Shown in pieces: positions 50,280 to 60,761 of a DNA stretch of 64,000 nt. Numbering within the stretch: the first letter of the stretch is position 1; each line of letters starts with the position of its first letter. The stretch lies in NCBI GenBank assembly GCA_033807695.1, contig CM066309.1, positions 1,426,001 to 1,490,000 on the forward strand, given 5' to 3'. Below the pieces are notes generated by a model. That model ran no database searches. It saw only the letters and a program-made list of their open reading frames with translations, and was not told where the DNA came from. This stretch comes from Daedaleopsis sinensis (lineage: Eukaryota; Basidiomycota; Agaricomycetes; Polyporales; Polyporaceae). The translations under genes were made by a program, and so were the position numbers.

Positions 50280-53200
50280 TCATACACCCATCGGCCGCAC
50301 CGCGCCTATCCGCGTATTCCTCCTCGAGGCCTTTCCGCCGCCCGACCTCTCCATCGCGGACTTCAAACTGCGTATGGTTGTCACGATCTCGCCTACATAA
50401 GCAACAACATCAGCACATCGTCAGCTCCCACAGTCATGCTCGAGCAACGAGAAAGCGAGAGACGCGACATGCGACACTCACCCGCAAGCTTCGGGTTCTC
50501 CGCCTCGAACTCGTAGCGCTTGTTGCGGTCCGCGCCGCTGTGGACGACGAGCTTGAACGTCGCGCTGCTCTTGCTCGACTGCTGGCAGGCGACGACGCTC
50601 TTGAGGTGGTACGAGGAGGTCTTGCCGCTGTCGAACACGTGCTTCGCCTTCGTCACCGTCGGGATGATCTGTGCAGTACAAAGTACATAGTGCAGGGTAC
50701 AGGATATCGCAGGTCAGCCGGCAGCAGCGGGCGGATGATGAGTCGCGGTCTACGCACATGGATGTACCCGCCGTCGATCGTCAGCATGCGCGCGCTGCGG
50801 GTGACCATCATCGGCATCTTGCGGTAGACGGTGTATTTCTGTGATCACGGCGGTTCAGTACTCATGCTCGAACGCGATGCCTCATGTCTGGAAGACATAC
50901 CCTGTACGCGTTCATGAAGTCGAACATGGAACTCAACGTCTGCTCCTGTGTGGCGACATCGGTCGTGAAGATCGAGGCTAGAGAAGAGGGCGGGCTCCGT
51001 CAGCAATGCCCGATGCAACCTGAATGAACAAAGGCTATGTCGCACCATTGGGATCTGTCGTTCCCTTCCTCTCGCGGACCTCAACACCATACTCGCGAAG
51101 CATGTTCTTCTTCATGAGGATCAGCTCACGCTTCCCCTGCAGACTGCGCACGGTGCGGTCGAGAGGGATGTTCATCTTGCTATCGCCGTTTTCCACGACA
51201 AGCGCGTAGTCCTTCGCGTCGCTCAGTTTCCGCTTCGTGCAGACCGCGTCCAGGACCTCGGCCATATACATGCCGCCAGAGCTGTCAGCAGGCGCGCGTG
51301 AGTATTCCATGAGAGCGGGAGGGGGGCATCCACGGCGACGTACGCTTGAATAGTCGTTGATACGTGGCCCGGCTCGTCTGCCGCGCTCGCGATCCGGATC
51401 CTGAGGAACAGCGGGGGGCCGTGGCTGGACGAAGGCCCGAGCGAACTCGGGAACATGCCAATTGAGGACCCTAACGATAGCGATCCCAACCCCAATAAAT
51501 TTGCGCTCGTGCCGAGGAGCGAGTCGATCTGAGGCGCGAGATTGCCTGTAGTAGATGTCGCGTTGAGAAGACCTGTCGACTTCTTCTTGACAACCACCCG
51601 AGATATTCGACGCTGAATCTTGGACTCTAGGATCCTGTTCTGCTGGACTACGTGTGGGGGAGCTACGTGAGAGCGCATTCTGCCAGGACAAATGGATTGA
51701 CATACTCTGAGATTGCGTAGCCTCTACGACTGCAAATGCATCGAAGTTGAACTTCGCGATTTTCCCTGTCCTGTCGGGTGCTGTGTTCCGGGTCAGCATT
51801 TATACCAGGGATACACCACGCGCGATACTCACTAGGGTAGTCTTCGTCGACCTCCCCGTCGTCTTCCGCAATACGCAGTATCCAGCCAACGGCCGAGCAC
51901 CGAATCGCCCACTTCGGGTCCTCCTCTCCGTCCAAGCCCTCGTCGAGCTTCGGCAGCCAGCCCTCCTCCCAGTACGTCCACAGCGCATACCCGAGCACCT
52001 CCTCCACCGTCGCGTCCTTCCGCACGTTGAGCTCCAGCGGCCGCTCCGCGGGCTTGCGCGCCATCGGGAAGAACACGCGCACGACCATGCTCTCGGTCTC
52101 CGCGCGCCCGGAGATCGCGCTGTACAGCTCCGCGAACGGGTTCGAGGACGATGCGTTCGACGTCGCCGCGAGCTTCGCGGTCAACACAGACTTCGCGGGG
52201 CGCGCGGGCGCGACTGGCCGACGCTCGAACATCCCCGATAGTGTCGGTAGTGATGACGAGCTTGCAGGTGGCTTGGCAGCTGGGGCTCCGGCGGGAAGTT
52301 GGTGGCTGTGAGGGGCGTCGCGCGGAGCAGGAGTAACCATCTCGAACATGACGTCGTCGATGGGTGCGTCGTCGCGCTCTGGAGATACCGACGGTCGTTC
52401 GCGTTCGCGGCCCTCGCGCACCGGGCTCAGACGGGATACACGCGCGCTAGTGCTCGGGGGCAAGGATGATGCCACCATGGAAGAGACCGAGGTTGAGACA
52501 CCAGATAATAGGGAGGCCGTTTCTGAGGCGCTGTCCGAATTTATGCCTAAGCCACGGCTAGCGGCAGCGAATTCGCTGATATCGAGCATCAGAATGCACA
52601 GAGGATGACGGGGCTGGAAAATAGGTGGACACTCACGGGTCGAACTCATCCTCATTGACCTCCATGTTGTCCTCGCCTTCGCCAACCATGTCAAACTCAT
52701 CCTCGTCCTCGTCAGGTATATCCTCTTCCTCCTCCACTTCCTCCTCCTCGGATTCTGCTTCAGGCTCTGAAGACGAAGACGAAGATATCTCTGGGTTCAG
52801 GTTCATCGCAACCATCGGCACCTTGGGCGCCATCCCTGGCGGATGCGCACGCGCCAGCAGACGTTGTCGCCGACGCGCCTCCATCTCCGCAGCGCCCTTG
52901 AAGTTAAACTTGGGTACGAACGCAGGGATCCGTCCGGGTAACTGGGCTCCGTCCTGCGATGGGGGCGCTTGCCCATCGCCGTTCTGCTGGGGGGGTGCGG
53001 GAGACGACGTCGCACTCTCCTTGATAGGTGACCTGGGCCCTTCGGGTTTCGTGGGCGAAACTGGGGTTGCAGAGATAACCTCTGTGGTGATCGGAGTCTC
53101 TTCCGCGTCGGAGTCATCGGGGGCTTTCTGAAGAGAGAGCCGGACGGAATTACGGGGCATAGCCTGGGACGTACGCTTGCCATTCACTCGCATACCCATT

Positions 53201-53553
53201 CCACCCATTCGCGATGGTCCCAGAATGGTCGTAGTGTACTTGAGGTTTGCTCCAGGGAAGCCTGAGTGGCGTCTGCGGGCGGCGGGAGCGGACTCGTCGT
53301 CGCTCGGCGTGGGACTCGTAGGCATTGCGACCTCAGGCCATCGCTCACCATCTGCGAGACCAGACGCGTCAATGTAGGGGTTATTTTGATATGAAGGGTC
53401 GAGTGAGATAATTCGGGGGCCATAAGGATCGTCAATGTTCCTCAGGTAGTTCAGGCGGAGGTTGTGTATGAGATAACTGAGGTAGATTGTTTCGTACCAC
53501 ATGTTGTGGGCTGAGATTATGAGCACTCACTCTGTATCGCTGATAAGTGACAT
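50280..53553 (-). CDS. Sin1/Avo1-like subunit of TOR complex 2
   Basis: Sin1 is the essential TORC2 scaffold that recruits AGC kinases to TOR at the plasma membrane. The start at 53553 gives MSLISDTDYLIHNLRLNYLR after splicing a short intron, followed by DDPYGPRIISLDPSYQNNPY, the conserved N-terminus. A long disordered, acidic Ser/Pro-rich region follows, with an Asp/Glu run near 52700. The CRIM domain is seen at about 52270-51720 (MVVRVFFPMARKPAERPLEL, LGYALWTYWEEGWLP, GWILRIAEDDGEVDEDYP, then KIAKFNFDAFAVVEA). A Ras-binding-like region (DYALVVENGDSKMNIPLDRT) and a C-terminal PH domain (KYTVYRKMPMMVTRSARMLT, SYHLKSVVACQQSSKSSATF) end the protein at 50280. Domain order matches the family. It is divergent from the Su(z)12-like gene, 405 nt apart. 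Confidence 0.9.
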
Positions 53554-53958
53554 AGTCAGACGACAGAATCAGACCTATGCGCCGTGCTCCCTCGCAGTGC
53601 ACTCTCCCGCACGCTCCTCACAGTGTTAATGGTCTTGTGAGCGTGAAGTTATAACCGTGGATCGCGTGTCAGTACGAAGTAGAATATTCCCCAGTGTTTG
53701 TGACCGCCAAGGTAAATGAGAGGGCAATGCGAGGAGGAGGCAGATGGTGGTATTTAGACAAACCTAGTATAAGCGTTCCGGCCGCTTTCGACCAACTCTG
53801 ATTATATAAGCGAATGACTACTCAGTTCACTCCCAAACTTGTAAAGGTTCAAGTGCCTACCACTCTTCTACTGAGTACCTCCAACCTCAGGCTGAGTCTG
53901 CTCACACTCGTAGTGTCTAAATCGTACCTCAGATACTTGTCAGAGATTTTCCATATCA
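53554..53958. other. Divergent promoter region between Sin1 and Su(z)12-like genes
   Basis: About 405 nt between two start codons on opposite strands. A TATATAA box at 53803-53809 serves the plus-strand gene. Confidence 0.5.
53803..53809 (+). promoter_or_regulatory. TATA box of the VEFS-box gene
   Basis: TATATAA about 150 nt upstream of the ATG at 53959. Confidence 0.5.
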
Positions 53959-56593
53959 ATGCCGCAGCATGACTCCGACAGGAGTCCATCCCCGCCTGGC
54001 CATCGTGTCGTGACCATGACGAAGCGAGTCGGGAGAAAGTCTGTTCAAGTTGTAGCACAACCGGGACAGCGTCCACCGCAGCAAGGGCACCGAGTTCAAC
54101 GTAAGGCTGTCTCCAACGTAGCGCTAACAGCCGACAGTGAGAGGCGCGAGAACAATCGTCCACAAGCCGACACAAGGTGAATCAGTATGCTGCACATTAT
54201 CTGCGATGTAATTAATATCAACTGATCAATCTCGACATGTCTGTACAGGGGTCAGGCGGTCAAAGTGGTAGCCCGATTGAACCAGCCACCACATGTTGGG
54301 CTAGTACGACAACAGGGCGCCGCTCAGGCCAGCGGATCGCGTCCTGCCCAGGGAGTAGAGCGTGCCGATGCGCAACAGAGAAGACTAGAAGTGAGCGATA
54401 GCAGTCGCCAATCGCAAGCTGCGCGCAGACCACCCTCCCAAACCACAGGATTGCAGCCCAGACGACCGCAGTCGTCCTTCACACTCGTCGCACCCCTCCT
54501 CTCACGCGGTCTCCCCGCCAAGGTGGGGGATTCGCGGCCCTCGTTCGTGGTGGCGGAAGAGCGCTGGGACAAGTCCACCCGGAGGAAGAAAGACGATTAT
54601 ACTTTCGGTGTCACGCGCAGCACACCGAGAACGTCGCTCCCGTCGATGTCCGTGCGGCGGCGCATTGTTGCGTCTCCGCGGAAGATGCAGAGCGTTCAAC
54701 AGCCGCCACAGTCTCCATCGGCCAGGAGGATATCTGCGCGCTTCCCTCGGGACGGCGTAGCCCCAGATGCTAGAGTGCACGTCGGACGTGGTGGGCAGCT
54801 GGTCGTTGGACAGAGCGATAGCGACGAAACGTCCTCAGATGAGAGTGATAGGTTCGTTTACCCTCCCAGTCAATCACGTACACTAACTGATGCTTGCACC
54901 AGCAACATACTGAAAGTCACAGCTCGCAAGACCGTCACGCGAGCAGCGCGTAAGACTGGTGGTCCACCCATGGTCCCTCAGGTCCATCGAGCTGCGCGGA
55001 AGCGGAACGTCAGCATCACCTCTTCGGATTCCAGTGACGACTCCAGCGGCCCCGCTAGAAACACGAAGATGGCCCGGAAGCGCGAGTATGCTCCCCCATC
55101 CGACGACGAGGTCATCGTGCTCAGCTCTTCGGACGACGGGCTCGACGAGCTGCATGACGCGTTCGACGCGCTCACCCTGGGGCTAGCGCGCCTGCAGGAG
55201 CACGCAAAGCTGCCTTTTCTCCGCCGCAACCTACGCAGGGGGTTCGAAAAGAAATGCCGGAAGCATGGTGTGCGCGTGCATCCGCCTAACGCGCCGAATG
55301 GGGGTGTGAAGGTGGTGTACAAGTACTACCTGGAGGGAGAGGACTCCTCTGGCGAGGGAAGCTCCGACGATGAGAGGGAGCACCAGATGTTTGTTGGGCA
55401 CATGCCGGACTGGCGGTGCCCAGCGTGCGAACTGCACAAGCCTTTCCACACCAAGGATATGCTGGAGTTCCACCTCCGCCGCGACCATGCTGAGTTGAAA
55501 ACCTCGTGGTCGAAGATTACAATCCAGAATGTTAGTGTCTTGATCGTCGATGTCTACACGCCACTCATCTCGACCCCTGAGACAGGTCAAACGCTGGCAG
55601 CTAGACGTGGTTATACCAGATACACATGAGCATGCAGAGAGCTCATCTGAGGAAGAAGATACTCTGGTACCAGATGCCGACGAGGAAGATGAAGACGAAG
55701 ACGAAGAGCTGCCATCGTGAGTGTCTCCTGGTTCAACCAACTCGAGCTGGTGTGTCCCTAACAGCTACTTTGACAGTGTGCCACCAAGTCGTAACGAACC
55801 TCAACCAGAGGTACATGTACCGCAACCTCCTGCCATGTCAGATGGCGCGCAAGATAGACAACTGTCTCACGCAGACTCCCCGCCTCTTCCGGTCGACGAG
55901 GAAGAGGAGAAGAAGCCGATAGTCAAGGCGGAACCAGAAGTGCATCTGGTCACAGCTGCCAACAAGTCGTACAGAGGTTCTCTCCCAGACTGCTACCCCG
56001 ACCCGCCACCCCCGAGTGACCGGCTCGGTCCTGCAGCGCAGCCTCCCTACCTTCCTGCGACCGGCCCCGACGGGAAGGAGATCTATTCGTGCCGCATCGG
56101 GGGCCCGCGACTCTTCGACCTGCTCAACACGCTTCCGATGGACGAGTTCGGGCTGATGTCGTGGGCGGTCACCGACCGCGAGGAGGAGATGTTCGAGTGG
56201 GACGAGGTGCGCGACGAGGACAAGGTGATGCTTGCCCTGTGGAACCGGTGGATCATGCTCAATAGGTGCGCCCCGCTTCCCACCGAAACTGTGATACCGT
56301 ACTCAGTGGTACCTACTAGGACGAGCTTTATCTTCGAGGACTATTTTACAGGCGTGAAGCAGTTTGTCGACAAGTATTGGGAGATTATACACAAGGCGGC
56401 TGGATGGCGCGCACTCAGGACATTTCTCATCGTGAGTCTCCAGTAATCTGCTACTGTACCAGCTCTCATGCTTCAGCAGATGCTAAGCGTCAACAAATAT
56501 CTCACCTTCGATAAGGTGGTGAAGACGATGAAGCATTATGAGAGTAAGACTGGAATGGAGCTGTGGTACAAGGATATTCCAGAACAGGAGTGA
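53959..56593 (+). CDS. Su(z)12-like VEFS-box protein (PRC2 subunit)
   Basis: Su(z)12 is a core subunit of Polycomb repressive complex 2, which methylates histone H3 Lys27. The C-terminal part holds the VEFS box: GLMSWAVTDREEEMFEWDEV, KVMLALWNRWIMLNRC, FIFEDYFTGVKQFVDKYWEI and LRTFLIMLSVNKYLTFDKVV (about 56140-56545). A C2H2 zinc finger (WRCPACELHKPFH...HLRRDH, 55411-55488) lies upstream, as in Su(z)12. The N-terminal half is long, basic and disordered (Gln/Arg/Ser-rich, with SDSDETSSDESD-type acidic patches). The start is the ATG at 53959 (MPQHDSDRSPSPPGH), and the last exon ends GMELWYKDIPEQE with TGA at 56591-56593. At least five introns are present. No other PRC2 subunit is seen in the window. 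The order finger-then-VEFS supports the call over a generic zinc-finger protein. Confidence 0.85.
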
Positions 56594-56804
56594 GTCGGTT
56601 GAAGATAAACCAGGTCATTGTACAACGATCGAGTTATTAAGCTTGACATCGCCATCTCTAGAGAAGTACCAACCCTGTAATAGGTGATTGCTGTGTCAAT
56701 TTGCATGGACCCATAGGGACCCATACACCATATCGAGGTCAGAGCCGGCATGATCTATAACGACAAGTCAAAGTAAACCTTCACAAATAGATACTAACAG
56801 CAAG

Positions 56805-57843
56805 TCAGACAGATGAGGACGGAGACGACGAAAAAGACGAAGCAGTGGGTGACGGAGGCTGTTCGCTCGCCTGCTGCTCCTTGTACTCTTTGACCCGCCG
56901 ACTGATCTCCCTTCGTCTCTCTTCGCCGAACTCGCGTGCTTCCCTCCTCGCTGTCGCCAGATTATGCGACGCACTGAGATGGGCCTGGTAGGACGCCTGA
57001 TACGATGGCCAGACTATCACAGGCCCGATCCCTAGACCGAGAGCCTAGCAGGTACGACGTCTATTCAATACTCTATTTTAACGGGCAGTGGATGCGGGGG
57101 ACGCACCAGGATTCCGGCAAACAAAATAACCCTGTCCTTCCATCTATCGTCCGCACTTGCGGTCCATTGCGGCGAGGGTGGATGCTCGTACGCCCACCCG
57201 TGTTCCCTGTTCAGCTTCGCTTCATACGCCGCGCGCGCTCGTCTCCTGCGAGCTATCTCCTCTCTGTAGATGTCTCTTCCACTGCCCGGAGCTCGACCTC
57301 GCAGCGAGTCGTACGCAGCGGTGATAGCTTGGAAACGTGAGCGCCGGAGCGTCGGCGTTAGGTCGCGCGCCCCTGGAGCATCCGGATGGTGCACCCGGAC
57401 GAGCTCGTAGTCTTGAGAGGAGTATCAGTTATGTGAATAGAACACGCACGCGCACAGGTAGCCATCGAACCGCGGGGAATCGGGGATGAACGAGGGGTGA
57501 ATGAACACCTACACCGCGCCTTGATCTCCTTCTGGGTCGCGCCTAGCGGGAGATGGAATATCTGGTGCGGGGTCGGATGTGTGTGGTGCGGAAACGGATA
57601 TGGGCCTGCGCTCGTGGACGCATATCTTGCTTGATTGACACTAGGGCGCAGCGAGTAGGGAACCTTGTGCATGGTTTCGACGCAGGTGGACGTAGAGGAA
57701 GGTGTTATGTCACTTCCACCGCCCACAAGCTCCCGAGCGACCCCGACATAGGGGCTGGAATAGCGCCGGCCCGGGGCGCCGAGCCGCGGAGATGGAAGTG
57801 ACTCTGGCGGAGACGCTCGGCAAATGGTTTTCTTGCCAGACAT
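56805..57843 (-). CDS. J-domain (DnaJ/Hsp40) protein, probably mitochondrial
   Basis: J-domain proteins stimulate Hsp70 ATPase through a His-Pro-Asp motif. Here the J-domain reads QIFHLPLGATQKEIKARYYE then LVRVHHPDAPGARDL, with the HPD codons at about 57380-57388. The Arg-Tyr join requires splicing with a GTAGGT donor. The region before the J-domain is Ser/Arg/Tyr-rich and poor in acids (YSLRPSVNQARYASTSAGPY), resembling a mitochondrial presequence. After it come AYDSLRGRAPGSGRD and a basic helical stretch (EEIARRRRARAAYEAKLNRE). A further exon ends in a Ser-rich tail at 56805. The start is taken as the ATG at 57843 (MSGKKTICRASP), though a later Met before HKVPYSLRPS is possible. The gene is head-to-head with eL8, only 110 nt apart. 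Confidence 0.8.
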
Positions 57844-57953
57844 TGGAGCGGAGCCCGTACAGACAGAACCTTACTGCCTGTTGCACCGAACAACCTCTCG
57901 ATCGTCCTCACGCCCGCACGCCTCAAGTCATCCTCAAGACCCCATCAACAACA
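57844..57953. promoter_or_regulatory. 110-bp bidirectional promoter between J-protein and eL8 genes
   Basis: The two start codons are divergent and only 110 bp apart, so the 5' leaders and core promoters of both genes must be compressed into or overlap this stretch. Pyrimidine tracts near the eL8 ATG fit a ribosomal-protein leader. Co-regulation is inferred, not shown. Confidence 0.6.
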
Positions 57954-59342
57954 ATGGTGAGTGTTCGTACATCACCGCCGCATGTCGCGGTGCACACGGA
58001 GCAGCGGAGGATCCTGCCAGAGTGAGGGTTCGGGGATGGATGGTACGTCTGTTTCCAGATGACATCGCGCGCATGTGCTCACTTGGTTCGCATGAAGGCA
58101 GGATATCCTCTCTAGCAAACACAGACTCCGCTGAGCATGCTCGCTCTATGCGAGCACTGCGACGACGCGTGAGCTTTTGCTGGGCCCACACCATTCGTCT
58201 ATCTCGGGCGAGTGTGTGTGGGCGTTAGAGCTCCGAGTGCACAGTACTGGCGGCGGCTTTTTATGCTGTATAAAGCCGTACTGACAGCCTCGTCTCAATG
58301 ACCAGCCCAAGGCCAAGTCCGGATCCAGCAAGAAGCCCGCCCCTGCGCCTTATGGCGCCAGTAAGGGTGCCTCGAAGACGCAGAAGAATCCCCTCTTCGA
58401 GTCTACCCCCAAGAACTTTGGCATTGGTGCGTGCTTTCACGCGGTTGAGACCCGTACTAGTCAGTTGTTGACCGTCATGTGGCTCGATTGTAGGCCAGGA
58501 TATCCGGCCCAAGCAAGACTTGACTCGCTTCGTCAAGTGGCCGGAATACATTCGCCTCCAACGTCAGAAGGTCATCCTCAGCCAGCGTCTGAAGGTTCCC
58601 CCTGCCATCGCGCAGTTCTCGCACACGCTCGACAAGAACACTGCCACGCAGCTCTTCAAGCTCCTCAACAAGTGTGTTATCTACTTTGCGTGCGTGGTGG
58701 ATTGTACTCATCATACCTGCAGGTACCGCCCCGAGACGAAGCAAGAAAAGAAGGCACGTCTGGACGCGGTCGCCAAGGCCACGGCCGAGGAGAAGGAGGC
58801 TCAGGCTAAGGTACGCCCAGGAAGCTCCCGCTCCCAAAGTACGCACTGACGTTCGATATACAGGACTCCAAGAAGCCTTTGTTCGTCAAGTACGGTCTCA
58901 ACCACTGCGTTGCGCTCATCGAGGCCAAGAAGGCTTCGCTTGTCGTCATTGCTCATGATGTTGACCCCATCGAGCTCGTCGTCTTCCTGCCCGCTCTATG
59001 CCGCAAGATGGGTGTACCCTACGTCATCGTGAAGGGTAAGGCTCGTCTTGGCACGGTTGTCCACAAGAAGACCGCCGCTGTCGTGACCATCCAGGATGTC
59101 AAGAGCGAGGACCAGCGGGAGCTTGCGACCCTCGTCAGCGCGGCGAAGGCTAACTTGTATGTTACTTTATCATGGTTTACTCGACTCAGTACTAACATTC
59201 TTTTTGTAGCACTGATAAGTACGAGGAGCAGCGTCGTCTGTGGGGCGGAGGTATCCGTGGCGCGAAGTCGGCCCAGATGCTCCGCAAGCGTGCCAAGGCG
59301 GCTGGTCAGACTCTCTCCGTTGCGAATGCATCGAAGCTCTAA
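57954..59342 (+). CDS. RPL8: 60S ribosomal protein eL8 (L7Ae family; yeast Rpl8, human RPL7A)
   Basis: eL8 is a structural protein of the large ribosomal subunit. Six exons join in frame: 57954-57956, 58306-58426, 58494-58671, 58723-58810, 58864-59156 and 59210-59342. They encode 271 residues, close to fungal Rpl8. The protein starts [18 protein letters not shown], continues [20 protein letters not shown] and then shows the L7Ae core: [40 protein letters not shown] and [20 protein letters not shown]. It ends [12 protein letters not shown]. Exon 1 consists of the start codon only, followed by a 349-nt intron. I looked for box C/D snoRNA motifs in the introns because the human gene hosts several, and found none convincing. 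Confidence 0.97.
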
Positions 59343-59628
59343 GCGGACCACGCTTTTTGGGTTCTTCGCCCTTCTTCGCCCCGGCATTGCCTCTCGAGAG
59401 GCTATCAAAACATTGTCGTCGATATGCTTATGATACATGCAATATCGTATGCCCCCAGGGTTTTCTGTGCTCCATATACCCGGCTGTAGGGAATATTTGC
59501 TTGCGATCGGTGGCACGGGCGTCTTGTGTACCATATAAGTAGATTGAACGCGCTCTAGAAATGTACCATAGCATCTTTCCCCTGGTCTCCCAACATCTCC
59601 GTCGCGAACTTTTGTGAAGCGTGAACGG

Positions 59629-60476
59629 ATGAACATGCAACAGGCATCGTACTACGGATCTGGTCTCTCGAGCTATGGTTTCGACACGCTCGGCTTGCCT
59701 ATGTCGCAGCCGACGATGGGCTCGCAGGCGGACATGAACACGCCGGAGACATTCAAACATAACATCCAGCTTGTTCAGGGACAGCTCGCGCGCGTACAGA
59801 CACTGGCTAGGAACGCTCTGCTAGGAATGTGAGTGTTCTTGCTGTTGTTGTTTGCAGTATGTAATAGGTTCCGGATGGGAGATATTTGCAGAATCGAGCG
59901 AGTTGCGTGATATTGAAGCACAATTGGCTCGACTCTGCATGCGCACCTTGTCGTGGATGGTAGGAGCTTTGTTGCCAGTTCGAAATGCTGCGACTATCAG
60001 TGTCCCTCTCGAGTACTGCCGAACATCTGTACATAACTGAACGCTGACTCGCACGCGCGCGGCCATTCTTCCTACAGACAATACGCATACCAGCCGGGTA
60101 CGAGCCCCATACAGACAGCGGGTGAGTGTCGCCATGCCGGCTATATATATAGAGGTCACCTTTAGGTCTCTCACTCACGCATGGCACACCAGCGGACATC
60201 GCCTCGCTGCGGCAGATGCTGCTCGTCCTCGTCGACACCCTTCGCCAGAGCGGCGTCGGCGCGCTCCCGCTCGAGCCCCCGCCGCTGTCGGAGAACGCGC
60301 TGGTCGAGGAAGAGGGCAGGGTCGTGCAGAGTTTGTACGACCGGCATAAGCGCATACAAGACGGTGCGGGCGTTGTCGCTGGGTACTTGAGCTTCGCGAG
60401 CGGTGCGAGCCTCGGAGTCGGTGGTGGACCGGGAGACCAGGCGAGCTCGAGCGGCGCGAGGCGGCCGCAGACGTGA
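59629..60476 (+). CDS. Conserved-looking small protein of unknown function
   Basis: Three exons, 59629-59828, 60078-60121 and 60193-60476, join in frame with good GT-AG signals to encode 175 residues. The N-terminal part is low-complexity (Ser/Gly/Met/Gln-rich, MNMQQASYYGSGLSSYGF). It is followed by an amphipathic helix (ETFKHNIQLVQGQLARVQTL) and, in exon 3, another helix (ADIASLRQMLLVLVDTLRQS). The tail is Gly/Ser-rich. Good helices with spliced continuity support a real gene, but I do not recognise the family. The first intron is 249 nt, longer than usual. It follows eL8 on the same strand with a 286-nt spacer and is convergent with the polygalacturonase. Confidence 0.7.
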
Positions 60477-60761
60477 GGGTGGGTCCTGGGAGGAGGAGGG
60501 GTGAGGCGATGGCACTGAGTCACTGGTACCCTGGTTCGTGGATGGAGGAAACAAGTACTTATAACCAAGGCAAGATCGCAAACGTCTACATTTCGGTCCG
60601 CGGTCTGACAGAAAACCCTTAGTAGTCGGTTTGGAGCCGCATCCTCTCCAGACAAACCATTGGAAGAAGATGAAGATCCATGATCCATGATGATTCATCG
60701 TAACATGCCAGGACCGACTCGGGTGTACATACGCGACTAAAAGGAACGCTCCTACTGTAAC

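Noticed and set aside
57957..58305. snoRNA in the first intron of eL8
   Set aside because: AGATGAC and CTGA strings occur, but no true RTGATGA C box paired with a D box at terminal-stem distance was found.
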